Positions 9,475-19,492 are shown, numbered from the stretch's first letter. The stretch: DNA of 64,000 bases from Lachnospiraceae bacterium UBA4631 (GCA_002406015.1 DHMX01000003.1:36820-100819), one strand, 5' to 3'. Notes: a model not told the origin generated them from the sequence alone. Numbers and translations are program-made.

Positions 9475-11949
9475 TTAATCTCCGCTGCTTGTCAAATCCT
9501 CAACCAATCCCTTTGTCAGACTCCGCATCGGTACATAGACGGAACCGACCAATAACAGAAATGAACCTGCAATGCAAAGCAAAATTACCGGATATGGGAA
9601 CCGATACGGAATCTCCATAACCTGCCCCATGTAATAGCTCAGCCACGCACTCAGAAGTATTCCAAGCCCAATTCCCAATACATCTGCTACTATCGTTGTT
9701 ATGATTCCTTCTAACAGTGTCATTTTCATAATTCGCTTTTTCGATGCTCCCACCACCTGAAGCTGTGCAAATTCCTTCTTTCGCAAATGCAGATTGCTGG
9801 CAGTTGCATTTATAAAATTCAATGCGGACATTATAATTATAAAGGTCAGAATCAGCACTGCTATCAATAACGGCTGCTGCATATACGCTTCATAATCCTT
9901 TTCTAGCAGGTAGCTGGACCATGCACACTTTATATCATTAACGCCCTCACTCGGAGCTACAATTTCTGTCATTTCCGTCCAAATATCCCAAAGCTTTGCA
10001 TTTTCCTTATACCGCTCCAGATGATACTGGATACCCGTAGACATACTTTCATCCGTACCGGTTAATGCATAGTATTGTTCCATTGGGAGTATAAATGTAA
10101 TCTCCTCCTCATAATATTGTTCCAGCGGCCTACTGTTCGGATTCTTTGAGACAATTGCCTCTATCATATAGGTGTTATAATCTCCGGCTTCTACCAGCTT
10201 CTTCCAGCACTGGTAGGCAGCTTCTTCCTTCTGCCGCTCTGCTTCCACCTCTGCATATTCCGTTTCTCTTTCTAATTCGCCTTCATCCTCATTCTCATAT
10301 TCCTGTAAAAGAGCCTCCTTTTTCTCCTCCAGCTGCACCTGAATCTCCTGAAGTTTAGGCTCCAGCATTTCCCGAAAATGCTTCATATTCACAAAATCTA
10401 TGGTATCTCCGACCTGATAATCAGTAGTTGCTATCTCCTTATAGGAATATCCGTTCTCCTTTTCTACACGATAAGTCTCAACCGGATTTACCAGAATAAT
10501 TCCATGCTCACTAATATCCAGCGAGCCTGCCGTTAATGCAGAGCTACACCGCTTAATTCCTGCTTCGTCATAGCCATAGCAGTGCTTCGGTATCAGGGTG
10601 TTTGCCCAGATACCAATGGTTATCTCCGGGTCAGTTTCTGCCTGCTCTCTTGCCTCTCGGTAGCTATCCATTAAGCTTACATTATTGGTATTCACCTCCA
10701 GATAATCATCCGTATAATGTGCATAATTATCTTCCAAATCCGCTACCCAGACATCTGCCGCATAGACTCTCCGGCTCTCAGTTACCTCCGGCATCTGTGC
10801 CACCTGCTCAAACAGGCGAACCGGAGGCAGACTTGCCTGAACCTCTTCAATGGTCTCTGTGGCATTTAAGGTATTATTAAAATATAACTGATAATAGCCA
10901 TAATCATCATCCAGCTTATTCAAAAAGTTCGCGACAGAGCCCCATACTCCCGACCACGTAATTACCATGACGATACCGATTGCCATTGCCGCTACTGTAC
11001 GATAAAACCGCTTAGGACTTCGCATCAGACTCTTATATGCATATTCACCGTCTACTCCTAATAGCTTTGTCACAAGCCGGTTGTTATGTACCCGGAGCTT
11101 TTCCTTCTTTATCCGGTACTCTCCCCGAATCGCACTGACCGGAGACATACCGGTAATCAGCTTACTGTTTTCTCCCATGGTAAAATACAAATCCCCCATG
11201 AAGAAAATCAGAATCACGAGAATAATCAACGGCTGAAATCCCAAGTTCCACTTTAGCACCGATGCAACAATCTGACTGATTCCGGCTCCAAGCACCGTTC
11301 CTATGGCAATTCCGGTCAGCTCCAGGATAGCTCCCTGCAAATATATAATTCCCTTTAGCTGTCCCTTTGTTGCTCCGACACAGCGGAGATTGCCGTAATC
11401 CCGGATACGCTCTAACGCATTTAGCTGAATGGAATTTCGCACAATACCGACTCCGAAAATCGTCATGATATACCCAACTAAGAGAATGAACAAAACAGCA
11501 ACTACCATAACATATTTTTCGCTTCCCTGAAAATATGTCGATGCTACATTCAGATTCAGTTCTCCTTCCAAATCGTATTCTATACAAAGATTTATAAATA
11601 CCTGCTCCATGAAATACGGATGTGTAACATTTACATACAGACAATTGGGATATAACTGTTCGTTCTGACGGTTGTGAATATCTATGTAATAATACGGTCC
11701 GATATAGGCACTTTTGATACGCTCATCCGCTAATAATTCCTGTGCCTGCTCCTGCGTCTCGGTAAAAAACACCATTTCATAGTCTCCGGATTCCCGATAG
11801 CTGTTCCGGGACTGTATCAGTGCAAGGTATGCCATGTTTAAAAATGTAACCAGCAAGGTTGTTGTAATTACAACTCCGAGTATCGTAATCACACTTCTTC
11901 GTCTGTTCATTTTCAGATAGCGAATTGCCAGCTTGCAATAATTATCCAT
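9475..11949 (-). CDS. Large ABC permease with two FtsX domains
   Basis: The frame opens at 12006, but ATG 11949 (MDNYCKLAIRYLKMNRRRS) is preceded by GAGAGAGG at good distance, giving 824 residues. It has two FtsX-like halves. The first has a helix at about 17-36, a short outer loop, and three helices at about 145-270. The second has a helix at about 325-345, a large outer domain rich in charged helices (about 350-690), and three helices at the end. This two-FtsX layout is common in Firmicute systems paired with a two-component regulator for export of, or resistance to, peptides. It likely uses the ATPase encoded next to it. Specificity cannot be read. Confidence 0.85.
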   Translation of the reverse strand: MDNYCKLAIRYLKMNRRRSVITILGVVITTTLLVTFLNMAYLALIQSRNSYRESGDYEMVFFTETQEQAQELLADERIKSAYIGPYYYIDIHNRQNEQLYPNCLYVNVTHPYFMEQVFINLCIEYDLEGELNLNVASTYFQGSEKYVMVVAVLFILLVGYIMTIFGVGIVRNSIQLNALERIRDYGNLRCVGATKGQLKGIIYLQGAILELTGIAIGTVLGAGISQIVASVLKWNLGFQPLIILVILIFFMGDLYFTMGENSKLITGMSPVSAIRGEYRIKKEKLRVHNNRLVTKLLGVDGEYAYKSLMRSPKRFYRTVAAMAIGIVMVITWSGVWGSVANFLNKLDDDYGYYQLYFNNTLNATETIEEVQASLPPVRLFEQVAQMPEVTESRRVYAADVWVADLEDNYAHYTDDYLEVNTNNVSLMDSYREAREQAETDPEITIGIWANTLIPKHCYGYDEAGIKRCSSALTAGSLDISEHGIILVNPVETYRVEKENGYSYKEIATTDYQVGDTIDFVNMKHFREMLEPKLQEIQVQLEEKKEALLQEYENEDEGELERETEYAEVEAERQKEEAAYQCWKKLVEAGDYNTYMIEAIVSKNPNSRPLEQYYEEEITFILPMEQYYALTGTDESMSTGIQYHLERYKENAKLWDIWTEMTEIVAPSEGVNDIKCAWSSYLLEKDYEAYMQQPLLIAVLILTFIIIMSALNFINATASNLHLRKKEFAQLQVVGASKKRIMKMTLLEGIITTIVADVLGIGLGILLSAWLSYYMGQVMEIPYRFPYPVILLCIAGSFLLLVGSVYVPMRSLTKGLVEDLTSSGD

Positions 11950-11992
11950 ATCCTCTCTCCCTCTGTCTGATTCTATTTGGCTGCACCTAAAA

Positions 11993-12026
11993 ATGGGTAC
12001 AGTCATTTCTGACTATACCCATTATA
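11993..12026 (-). promoter_or_regulatory. Inverted repeat and TATAAT ahead of the large permease
   Basis: The arms at 11993-12005 and 12010-12022 are 13 bp and match at 12 of 13 positions, around a 4-nt loop. Read on the minus strand the loop is GAAA and the 3' arm is followed by TTTTT, like an intrinsic terminator or attenuator. A consensus TATAAT (minus strand, 12021-12026) overlaps the 5' arm, so the repeat could instead be an operator. I saw no good -35 element. Confidence 0.5.
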
Positions 12027-12096
12027 ACTTCCCTATCTTGCAATTCCGTGACAGGAAAACTTACAAAAATGCAAGATTTGGTTTTGCTTTTCGTTC

Positions 12097-13128
12097 TTAC
12101 TTCATAAAGGTCAAAATAAACCATGTATATTTTCCGACTTCACTTCTTACCCGAATACTGCCGCCCATTCCTTCTACAATGGACTTCGTTAAAGACAAGC
12201 CGATTCCTACGCTGTTCGGATTCACCTCCTGATGTACCCGGTAAAAGCGTTCAAAAATATGCGGAATCTCATTCTCTGAAATTCCTACACCCTCATCCTT
12301 TACATAAATCCGGACATAAATCGGTGTCTGCTCCACCTCAAGCCGAATCGGACTTCCCTCTTCCGAATAGTCCGAAGCATTCTTCAAAAGATTAATGATT
12401 GCCTCCACCAGCCAATCCCTGTCACATAATAACTGACAGTCCTCCGGACATAGGATTTCCAAGCTTTGCTGACGGCTGTTTATCAGATACCGGATTCCCT
12501 CACCTGCTTCTGAAAGCAACGGAAAAAGAAGTACACAGCTCTTTTCAAACTGAATGGCTCCCGCTTCTATTCTTGCCAGCTTCAGCATAGACAATACCAT
12601 CCACTCCATGCGGTTTAGCTGGTTCTGTGCCTCTCGCAATACCTGCTTCTTCTTTGCCTCATCCTCAAGCTTATCCTCTACCAGCAAATCTACAAATACA
12701 TTTAAGGATGCTAAAGGGGTTTTTAACTGATGTGAAATATCGGATATAATGTCACGAAGAAATAATTTCTCTTCTAATTCGCGGTTCTTGCTTTCTTTTA
12801 ATGCATACACCATTTTATAAAAATTACTATGCAGAATCCCGATGGTTCCGTCCTTATATTCTTCTGTCGGAGGGTCTATCCCTTTTTCCATCATTTCTTC
12901 CATTATCCGGGAAATCTGCTCCATGTTCTTGTAGGAGGTATCCAGAAACCGATATGTTACCAGATAAATTACAATCAGACATACCAGTGCTATCCCTAAG
13001 GTTCCTGCCATTTTCCAGTTCCAGCTTCCCCACAGGAAGATACACCAGACCGTCAGTATCAGCAAAAAGACTACGGATACGATTCCATAGAAAATTCGAA
13101 ATCGGTTACGTTCATAATTACTCTGCAT
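12097..13128 (-). CDS. Sensor histidine kinase, intramembrane-sensing-like
   Basis: The most likely start is ATG 13128 (MQSNYERNRF, 343 residues), because GGAAGG lies about 9 nt upstream; ATG 13137 is nearly on top of that site. Two membrane helices (about 10-30 and 36-58) are joined by a very short loop (WGSWNWK), as in BceS-type kinases that sense through their transporter. The kinase core follows: H-box ISDISHQLKTPLASL, N-box NLLKNASDYS, G1 DEGVGIS, G2 VGIGLSLTKSIVEGMGG. It partners the response regulator, whose gene overlaps it by 11 bp. Given the neighbours, it probably controls the downstream transporter. Confidence 0.92.
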   Translation of the reverse strand: MQSNYERNRFRIFYGIVSVVFLLILTVWCIFLWGSWNWKMAGTLGIALVCLIVIYLVTYRFLDTSYKNMEQISRIMEEMMEKGIDPPTEEYKDGTIGILHSNFYKMVYALKESKNRELEEKLFLRDIISDISHQLKTPLASLNVFVDLLVEDKLEDEAKKKQVLREAQNQLNRMEWMVLSMLKLARIEAGAIQFEKSCVLLFPLLSEAGEGIRYLINSRQQSLEILCPEDCQLLCDRDWLVEAIINLLKNASDYSEEGSPIRLEVEQTPIYVRIYVKDEGVGISENEIPHIFERFYRVHQEVNPNSVGIGLSLTKSIVEGMGGSIRVRSEVGKYTWFILTFMK

Positions 13129-13852
13129 AATGTCCATCCTTCCGGAACCGGTATCCAATACCCCGAACCGTTTCAATATGCTCTGCATCTTCACCTAACT
13201 TATCCCGCAGACGCTTCATATATACAGACAATGTATTATTATCCACAAACGTATCCCCGGTATCATACAGTTTTTCCAATAATTGATTTCGTGTCAGAAT
13301 CTGTCCTTTATTCTGAATAAGCTCCCGCAGAAGCCGAAGCTCGCTCGGTGTTAACTCCACCTGCCTGTCTCCCTGCATCAGACGAAGCTCCCACATATAG
13401 AAGCTGTGACTGCCAAAACAAAAGACTGCTTTCTCCGATTGCCGGGTAGTCGGGGCAGAATGCTCATGCAGCCTTGAACGTCTTAAGTTTGCCGCTATTC
13501 TGGATAACAGTTCCTTTACACGATACGGCTTTGTGACATAATCGTCCGCACCTAATTCCAAGCCCTGAACAATATTTACCTCTTCCCCAACCGCTGTTAA
13601 GAAAATAATGGGAATCTCCGCATCCTGTTGTCGAACCTCCCGACAGAAATCATACCCGTTTCCGTCGGGAAGCATAACGTCCAACAAGATAAGATTCGGC
13701 TCCTGCGTTTCATCCGCAGCCTGCCTCCAGTACGCTCTTGCAGCTTCCAGATTTCCTGCATGACGCACCTCATATCCCTCTGCCTGCAATGCATATTCCG
13801 TTCCCATTGCAAGTGCATAATCATCCTCTACCAGCAGAATTACTTCTCGCAT
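13118..13852 (-). CDS. OmpR-family response regulator
   Basis: A 244-residue regulator: receiver domain at 1-120 with the phospho-acceptor in LILLDVMLPDGNG, the switch Thr in IIFLTAVG and the Lys in DDYVTKPY; then a winged-helix DNA-binding domain at about 140-235 (LTPSELRLLRELIQNKG, VYMKRLRDKLGED, IETVRGIGYRF). It overlaps the kinase gene. Only 19 bp separate it from the chemoreceptor gene upstream, so the two may share a transcript. Likely targets are the ABC genes downstream. Confidence 0.94.
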   Translation of the reverse strand: MREVILLVEDDYALAMGTEYALQAEGYEVRHAGNLEAARAYWRQAADETQEPNLILLDVMLPDGNGYDFCREVRQQDAEIPIIFLTAVGEEVNIVQGLELGADDYVTKPYRVKELLSRIAANLRRSRLHEHSAPTTRQSEKAVFCFGSHSFYMWELRLMQGDRQVELTPSELRLLRELIQNKGQILTRNQLLEKLYDTGDTFVDNNTLSVYMKRLRDKLGEDAEHIETVRGIGYRFRKDGHYAE

Positions 13853-13871
13853 ATTCTACCTCTGTGTCTAC

Positions 13872-15971
13872 CTATTCAATCGTGAAATTACCTACAATCT
13901 CACCCAGCACATGTGCCTTATCTAAGTTCGTTACAACCAGACCCTCTTCATCTGTTACTCTTTGAACAATCTCGGAGGTCTTTTCTGCAATCACAGAAAT
14001 TCCTTCTGCGGATTCCTCTGCCATTCTGCTGATTCCCTCCATTGCTTCGGTAATCTCATTGATTGCAGAGCCTAATGCCCGAACTGCCTCACCGATTTCC
14101 TGCATATTGCTCTTATAGTTATCGGCATCATCCGTATACTGTTCGCCAACCCGCTGGAACTCATTATAGTCCAGTAATACCGTATTCTCCAAAAACTCTG
14201 TAGAAGAATTCAGACATTCTGACATACTGCGGACTGCTTCGTATACCTCTTTTATGATTGCGTCTATATCATTTACCGTAGCCTGTGTCTGATTTGCCAG
14301 ATTACCAATCTCATCTGCTACTACCGCAAAGCCTCTGCCCGACTCACCGGCTCTTGCTGCCTCAATGGATGCATTTAATGCAAGCAGATTCGTCTGGGAA
14401 GAAATCTCCATAATGGTATGTGTCAGTTCATTGATTCTATCCACTGCCTTTGATTTTTCAATTGCAACAGCGGTTTCCTCCCGTACCTGCTGATACATAG
14501 CCTTTGTCCGCTCGGTAGCCTTCATGGTTGTATTACTTAAGGTCTTTGCACGCTCCAGAATCTTCTGGGAATCATCTTCTCCGTTCTGGGATAACTGCAT
14601 AATCTCCTGTGCATTTTTATTTATCGTTTCAATATTCTGGGATACGCTTTCTGCTGTCGCAGAAGATTCCTGCATTGCGGCTGCGAGCTCCTGTGTGGTT
14701 GCAGAGTTATCACTGCACATTTCTCCGATACTTCCGGAGCTATCCTTTAACTGCTCTGCATTCTCCATTACAACAACGCCCATGCTTTCAAGCTTCTGTA
14801 CTATATCCAGAAGTCGTTCACTCATCGTCTTTACGGCCTGTGCCATGGCACCGGTCTCATCTTTTCTTGCTGCCAGCTTCTCAATTCTGCTGTCCTGCCG
14901 CAGATTCAGCTCTGCTATCTGCTGAACCATCTGTGTTACCTGCTTAATCGGTGAAACAATTCCCATACTTAAGAGAACTGCTGCTACCGTTGCCACCGCC
15001 ACTGCAATCGCATTCGCAATTATCATCATTTTTCCGATATATCGCATGACAGCCCGTACCTCCGTCTTAGGCACTACGGATACCAGCTTCATGCCATTTT
15101 CCAGCTTCTGATAATAGCCTAATTTCTTCTGTCCGTTAAAGCTATATTCAAGCTCCTCTCCCATATTTGCGTCATCGTTAAGTTTTTCAGCCAGAGGAGC
15201 CAGTTCTCCGTTATTTACTTCTTCCAGAGCAGTTCCAAATTCCAGACTGTTATGATACAGAATCTTATTCTCTGAATTCAGAACAAACGCATTACCGGTC
15301 TCATAAAGCTGGATTGCCTCTACCATCGATGTAATCTCTTCAAAATCAATATCCATTCCTACTACACCGACCGAAACTCCGTCAACATAAATCGGAACCA
15401 CATAAGAAATCATATATACATTGATATTAGAGTTAAAATATGGGTCCATCCACGTCGCTTCTCCATTTTCAACCGGTATATAATACCAGCCAACATGCTC
15501 CAAATCACTCGATTCGTAAATGCTGAAATCTGTTGGTGTCAACTGCTCGAAATCTGCGTCCTTGGATGCCTTGGATGCAAATATACCGGATGTCGGCTCC
15601 GTAAATTCCGGATTAAAACGAATATAGTACGTTAATGCACCTTCCGTATTTCTGGCAAATTCCAACGCTATTGGTCTTAACTGCTCTGTGTACGCATCCA
15701 CGTACTCCGAATTGGTCTTAAATTCATCCAAATCGGTCAATGATTGTTCTGTAAGACTTGCCAGTGTATCTACTGACTGTGCGATTCGCTCCAGTGTTGT
15801 ATCTATTTCCTGTGCATTATTTTTACACTCCATAGACATAATCTCTTTTGCATCACTATTCGTAATCGATGTGATACCTATCTGGCTCAAGCCTCCGCAT
15901 ACAGCAATAGAAATAATTGTACAAATCAGTACCAGCGTAATAATTTTCGCCCTGATTGTCTTCATAAGCAT
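13872..15971 (-). CDS. Methyl-accepting chemotaxis protein with dCache-like sensor
   Basis: A 699-residue chemoreceptor. The N-terminal helix (about 8-28) and a second helix near 315-340 bracket an outer sensor domain with dCache features (MDPYFNSNINVYMISYVVPI, VGVVGMDIDFEEIT). A HAMP segment (about 340-395) follows, then a long coiled coil whose tip holds the signalling hairpin SSQTNLLALNASIEAARAGE and GRGFAVVADEIGNLA. It passes ligand signals to CheA/CheW; no che genes are in the window. The gene ends 19 bp before the response regulator. ATG 15965 is an alternative start. Confidence 0.94.
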   Translation of the reverse strand: MLMKTIRAKIITLVLICTIISIAVCGGLSQIGITSITNSDAKEIMSMECKNNAQEIDTTLERIAQSVDTLASLTEQSLTDLDEFKTNSEYVDAYTEQLRPIALEFARNTEGALTYYIRFNPEFTEPTSGIFASKASKDADFEQLTPTDFSIYESSDLEHVGWYYIPVENGEATWMDPYFNSNINVYMISYVVPIYVDGVSVGVVGMDIDFEEITSMVEAIQLYETGNAFVLNSENKILYHNSLEFGTALEEVNNGELAPLAEKLNDDANMGEELEYSFNGQKKLGYYQKLENGMKLVSVVPKTEVRAVMRYIGKMMIIANAIAVAVATVAAVLLSMGIVSPIKQVTQMVQQIAELNLRQDSRIEKLAARKDETGAMAQAVKTMSERLLDIVQKLESMGVVVMENAEQLKDSSGSIGEMCSDNSATTQELAAAMQESSATAESVSQNIETINKNAQEIMQLSQNGEDDSQKILERAKTLSNTTMKATERTKAMYQQVREETAVAIEKSKAVDRINELTHTIMEISSQTNLLALNASIEAARAGESGRGFAVVADEIGNLANQTQATVNDIDAIIKEVYEAVRSMSECLNSSTEFLENTVLLDYNEFQRVGEQYTDDADNYKSNMQEIGEAVRALGSAINEITEAMEGISRMAEESAEGISVIAEKTSEIVQRVTDEEGLVVTNLDKAHVLGEIVGNFTIE

Positions 15972-16140
15972 CCTACCCCCTTAATTTCTTGTGTATAAAT
16001 ATACATATTGTAGCACAATTCGTTTATTATTTCAATTCCTGTAGGATGTATTTTGACCTCGGATGCGTGCATTTCAGTCTGCTCCTACACGCTTCGGCAA
16101 AGAAATGAGAATCAAAAAGAAAATTAAAATAAGAAAATCA

Positions 16141-16203
16141 AACAGCCGCCTATGAGACAGGCTTCCTTCTTAAAGAAGGAAAACCGTACCCATGGCGGCT
16201 GTT
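16141..16203 (-). terminator. Intrinsic terminator after pgi
   Basis: Arms AACAGCCGCC (16141-16150) and GGCGGCTGTT (16194-16203) pair. The 43-nt interior holds a smaller hairpin (CCTTCTT/AAGAAGG). On the minus strand a T-rich stretch follows, 10 bp beyond the pgi stop. Confidence 0.75.
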
Positions 16204-16212
16204 TTATTGTTA

Positions 16213-17571
16213 TTATCTATTTTCCAAACGAGCCTTTAACTGCTCTCTCTGCTCTTCATAACCCGGCTTACCAAGCAATGCAAACATATTCTTCTTGTAG
16301 CTTTCTACACCCGGCTGATTGAATGGATTAACACCCAATACATAACCGCTGACACCACAAGCAAATTCAAAGAAGTAGAATAACTCACCCAGACAATACT
16401 CATCCATATGCGGAATAGTAATCTTTAAGTTCGGAATCTGACCGTCTACATGTGCCAGAATCGTTCCTGTCATTGCCTGACGGTTAATGAAGTCTACGGT
16501 TCTTCCTGCCAGATAATTCATGCCGTCCAAATCATTGTCTTCCTGCTCCATAATAATCTTTCTTCTTGGATTCTGCACATCCAATACAGTCTCTATATGG
16601 TTCTTTGTACCATCCTGAATGAACTGACCCAGAGAATGAAGGTCTGTTGTAAAGTCACAGGCAGTCGGGAATAAGCCCATTCCGTCTTTACCCTCTGACT
16701 CACCAAACAACTGCTTCCACCACTCACCGACATAATGAACGGAAGGTGTATAATTGGCAAGGATTTCCATGGTCTTACCCTTTTCCAACAGAATGTTACG
16801 AATCGCTGCATACTGTAATGCATAATTCTCTTCAAATGGCTGTGTCAGACAGAAGTTTCTGGAATATGCAGCACCCTCCATCAGTTTATCAATATCTGCA
16901 CCGGATACAGCAATCGGAAGAAGTCCGACAGCGGTTAATACAGAGAAACGTCCTCCGACATCATCCGGAACTACAAAGGTCTCATAGCCTTCTGCATCTG
17001 CCAGATGCTTCAAGGCTCCCTTTTCCTTATCGGTGGTTGCATAGATACGCTTTGCAGCCTCCTTCTCTCCATACTTTTCAATCAACAGACGCTTAAATAA
17101 ACGGAATGCAATTGCCGGCTCTGTTGTTGTACCGGACTTAGATATAATATTAATTGAGAAATCACGATCTCCTACAACCTCTAACAAATGCTCCAGATAG
17201 GTAGAGCTGATGTTATTACCGGCGAAAAAGATTTGCGGTGTTTTACGCTGTTCCTTTGGAATTACATTGTAGAAGCTATGTCTTAATGCTTCGATTGCTG
17301 CTCTCGCACCAAGGTAAGAACCACCAATACCGATTACAATTAAGACCTCAGAATCACCCTGAATCTTCTTAGCTGCTTTCTTAATCCGTGCAAACTCTTC
17401 CTTATCATAATTCACAGGAAGGTCTAACCAGCCAAGGAAATCATTGCCGGCACCGGTATGGCTGACCAGAACTTCCTTTGCATCTAATACTCGCTTACTC
17501 ATAGCTTTCAGATTATCGTCTGAAACCATAAATCTTGCATTACTGTAATCAAAACTAATATTGTAGTCCAT
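16213..17571 (-). CDS. pgi: Glucose-6-phosphate isomerase
   Basis: A 452-residue enzyme that interconverts glucose 6-phosphate and fructose 6-phosphate in glycolysis. Family signatures are clear: phosphate-binding VIGIGGSYLGARAAIEAL near residue 80, KSGTTTEPAIAFRL near 145, and the C-terminal active-site region VNPFNQPGVESYKK near 420. The length fits the shorter Firmicute form (about 450). It is monocistronic here, with its own downstream terminator. Confidence 0.97.
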   Translation of the reverse strand: MDYNISFDYSNARFMVSDDNLKAMSKRVLDAKEVLVSHTGAGNDFLGWLDLPVNYDKEEFARIKKAAKKIQGDSEVLIVIGIGGSYLGARAAIEALRHSFYNVIPKEQRKTPQIFFAGNNISSTYLEHLLEVVGDRDFSINIISKSGTTTEPAIAFRLFKRLLIEKYGEKEAAKRIYATTDKEKGALKHLADAEGYETFVVPDDVGGRFSVLTAVGLLPIAVSGADIDKLMEGAAYSRNFCLTQPFEENYALQYAAIRNILLEKGKTMEILANYTPSVHYVGEWWKQLFGESEGKDGMGLFPTACDFTTDLHSLGQFIQDGTKNHIETVLDVQNPRRKIIMEQEDNDLDGMNYLAGRTVDFINRQAMTGTILAHVDGQIPNLKITIPHMDEYCLGELFYFFEFACGVSGYVLGVNPFNQPGVESYKKNMFALLGKPGYEEQREQLKARLENR

Positions 17572-17706
17572 TACTTTCTCTCCTTATCTGTATTCTTTTT
17601 TCCTTGTACGTTCTATTATTTTCTTCGCAACCCTTAGTGTAGCAAATGCATTGACGAAATTCAAGCATTATTGCCTGCTTTTTTGTTTCTGTTTTATAGT
17701 TTTCGT

Positions 17707-18684
17707 CTAAAAATGGCAAAATTCATCAATGGTGCCAAACCGATAGCCTGCTTCCCGCAGATTCGTAATCAACTGCGGCAATGCCTGTGTATTGGCACTG
17801 GATACATTATGAAGCAGCGGCATGGCTCCCGGATGATAATATTTATCAAAATGCTGCAACACATACTCCGGTGTCGGCTGGTTATCTACTTCATAATCCA
17901 GATATGCCATGCTCCAAAATATCGTACAATATCCCATATCCTCACAAAGCTGCAAGGTCCGCTCACTATATTCTCCCTTTGGCGGACGGATATAGGGGTC
18001 CATATCATATCCGGTTGTCTCCTTCATATAGTCTGCACAGCCTTGAATCTCTTTTCGCTGCTCCTCGATACTCAGACTCGGAAGACTCGGATGCGTAATG
18101 GTATGATTTCCGACAAAATGCCCCTCTTCCTTCATCCGGATGACTAATTCCTTGTTATCCCGAATATACGTCTGGGTCACAAAAAATACAGCCTTTACAT
18201 TCTGTTCCTTTAATGTGTCCAGAATATCGGCTGTATATCCATTTTCATATCCACAATCAAATGTCAGGTAAATTACATTGTCCTCTGCCTTATCATTTAC
18301 ATAATATGCATGATACTGCGAAATATCAAAATCCTCCTGACATCCGGAAGGCTGATGCTCGTCATTTCGCTTAAACCACCATGCCTGCAGCTCATTACTG
18401 ATTGCATCATATTCACTATCCGCACGTTCTACAATCTCTGTGGACGGAACCGTTGCTGTTTCCTGCTGCCCCTCCGTTTCCGCTCCTGCATTTAAGTCTC
18501 CTGTTTCCGAGCCTTCTGCATCCAAACCTTCTGCATCCGCACTGTTTTCCTGCACTGTGTCCTGAGTCTCTCCCTGACTCATATCTATCACCTTCATGTC
18601 TCCACAGGCGGTCAGGCTCCCCAGCACAAGTGCAAGAATCCACGCAAGGACTCCTCGATACCTACTTTTCTTCACTTCATTCAC
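17707..18684 (-). CDS. pdaA: Polysaccharide deacetylase lipoprotein, PdaA-like
   Basis: A 325-residue protein with a lipoprotein signal (hydrophobic to residue 25, lipobox LTACG) and an acidic low-complexity linker to about residue 80. The NodB deacetylase domain fills 125-325: VIYLTFDCGYENGYTADIL (motif 1), GNHTITHPSLPSL (motif 2, metal His pair), RPPKGEYSERT (motif 3), FWSMAYLDYEV and LLHNVS. The FDCGYENG spelling matches PdaA, which deacetylates N-acetylmuramic acid on the way to muramic delta-lactam in spore cortex. Bacillus PdaA is not usually a lipoprotein with such a linker. It is 10 bp downstream of the next gene. Confidence 0.88.
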   Translation of the reverse strand: MNEVKKSRYRGVLAWILALVLGSLTACGDMKVIDMSQGETQDTVQENSADAEGLDAEGSETGDLNAGAETEGQQETATVPSTEIVERADSEYDAISNELQAWWFKRNDEHQPSGCQEDFDISQYHAYYVNDKAEDNVIYLTFDCGYENGYTADILDTLKEQNVKAVFFVTQTYIRDNKELVIRMKEEGHFVGNHTITHPSLPSLSIEEQRKEIQGCADYMKETTGYDMDPYIRPPKGEYSERTLQLCEDMGYCTIFWSMAYLDYEVDNQPTPEYVLQHFDKYYHPGAMPLLHNVSSANTQALPQLITNLREAGYRFGTIDEFCHF

Positions 18685-18694
18685 TCCATTTCGC

Positions 18695-19492
18695 TTAACT
18701 TGAAAAGAAATTCCGTAAGACCTGTGCTACCAGCTCCGCCTCCTGACTTGCGGCTGCCTCCTGTCCGGCACTTGCTTCCTGCCGCACCTCATATTCCGGA
18801 AGCTCTACGACTTCCTCTGCTGCCTTATCGTTTGTCCGGGGGCGGACCGAAGCCCGCCCTTCCCCGACTGTCTGCGTTCGGTCCACCATGCCTTCCTTGC
18901 CATGCTCCGGCATTTCCCGCGTAACAGCCGCCTGTGACTGTTCCCGGCTCTGTCGGCTTACCAGCGGTCTGCCCAGACGATTCTTTAAGTCATTTTCCAG
19001 ATAGTCCTCCAGATTCGCCTGCAAGCGGTCTATAGAATTCTCTATACGAAATATATTCTCAAATGAAAGCAAACATGCACAAGAAGCGATTGTTGCAAAT
19101 AAAATCTGGAACACCACCGCTTCTCCGTATCCCTTATGAATGGTGTTAATCACTCCCACACCACCGGCGGCTACACTTAACAACGCTGCTTCCATTGTCA
19201 TACTGTCAAATATCCGTATGGGTATTCCACAGCATTTGAGCTTTAGCAGGTACTTGTCCACAAAGGCGTGTATATTATGTACCTGCAAATCCATATTCAG
19301 GCTGTTTTCATAATGATGCCGTATGGTCTGTATCAGACGGTTCTTTGTGGTCTTTACCTGCTCCGAAGCCTTTAACAAACGTAGCATTTTCCCCTGCACA
19401 ATCAGTTTACTTAGGATTCCCCAGATACACACCCCTGCTATTATGTATACGAAAAAGCTCTGATTACTTACCATCATCCATATTTTCTGCAT
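18695..19492 (-). CDS. Membrane protein of unknown function
   Basis: The frame opens at 19513, but ATG 19492 (MQKIWMMVSNQS) has GGGGGA about 9 nt upstream, giving 265 residues. One membrane helix lies at about 12-32 and a hydrophobic pair at about 90-135. Between them is a basic segment (SEQVKTTKNRLIQTIRHHYENSL). The last 90 residues are low-complexity and Gln/Glu/Ala-rich (EASAGQEAAASQEAEL), probably disordered. I do not recognise a family. The gene ends 10 bp before pdaA, which hints at a shared wall or sporulation role. Confidence 0.6.
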   Translation of the reverse strand: MQKIWMMVSNQSFFVYIIAGVCIWGILSKLIVQGKMLRLLKASEQVKTTKNRLIQTIRHHYENSLNMDLQVHNIHAFVDKYLLKLKCCGIPIRIFDSMTMEAALLSVAAGGVGVINTIHKGYGEAVVFQILFATIASCACLLSFENIFRIENSIDRLQANLEDYLENDLKNRLGRPLVSRQSREQSQAAVTREMPEHGKEGMVDRTQTVGEGRASVRPRTNDKAAEEVVELPEYEVRQEASAGQEAAASQEAELVAQVLRNFFSS

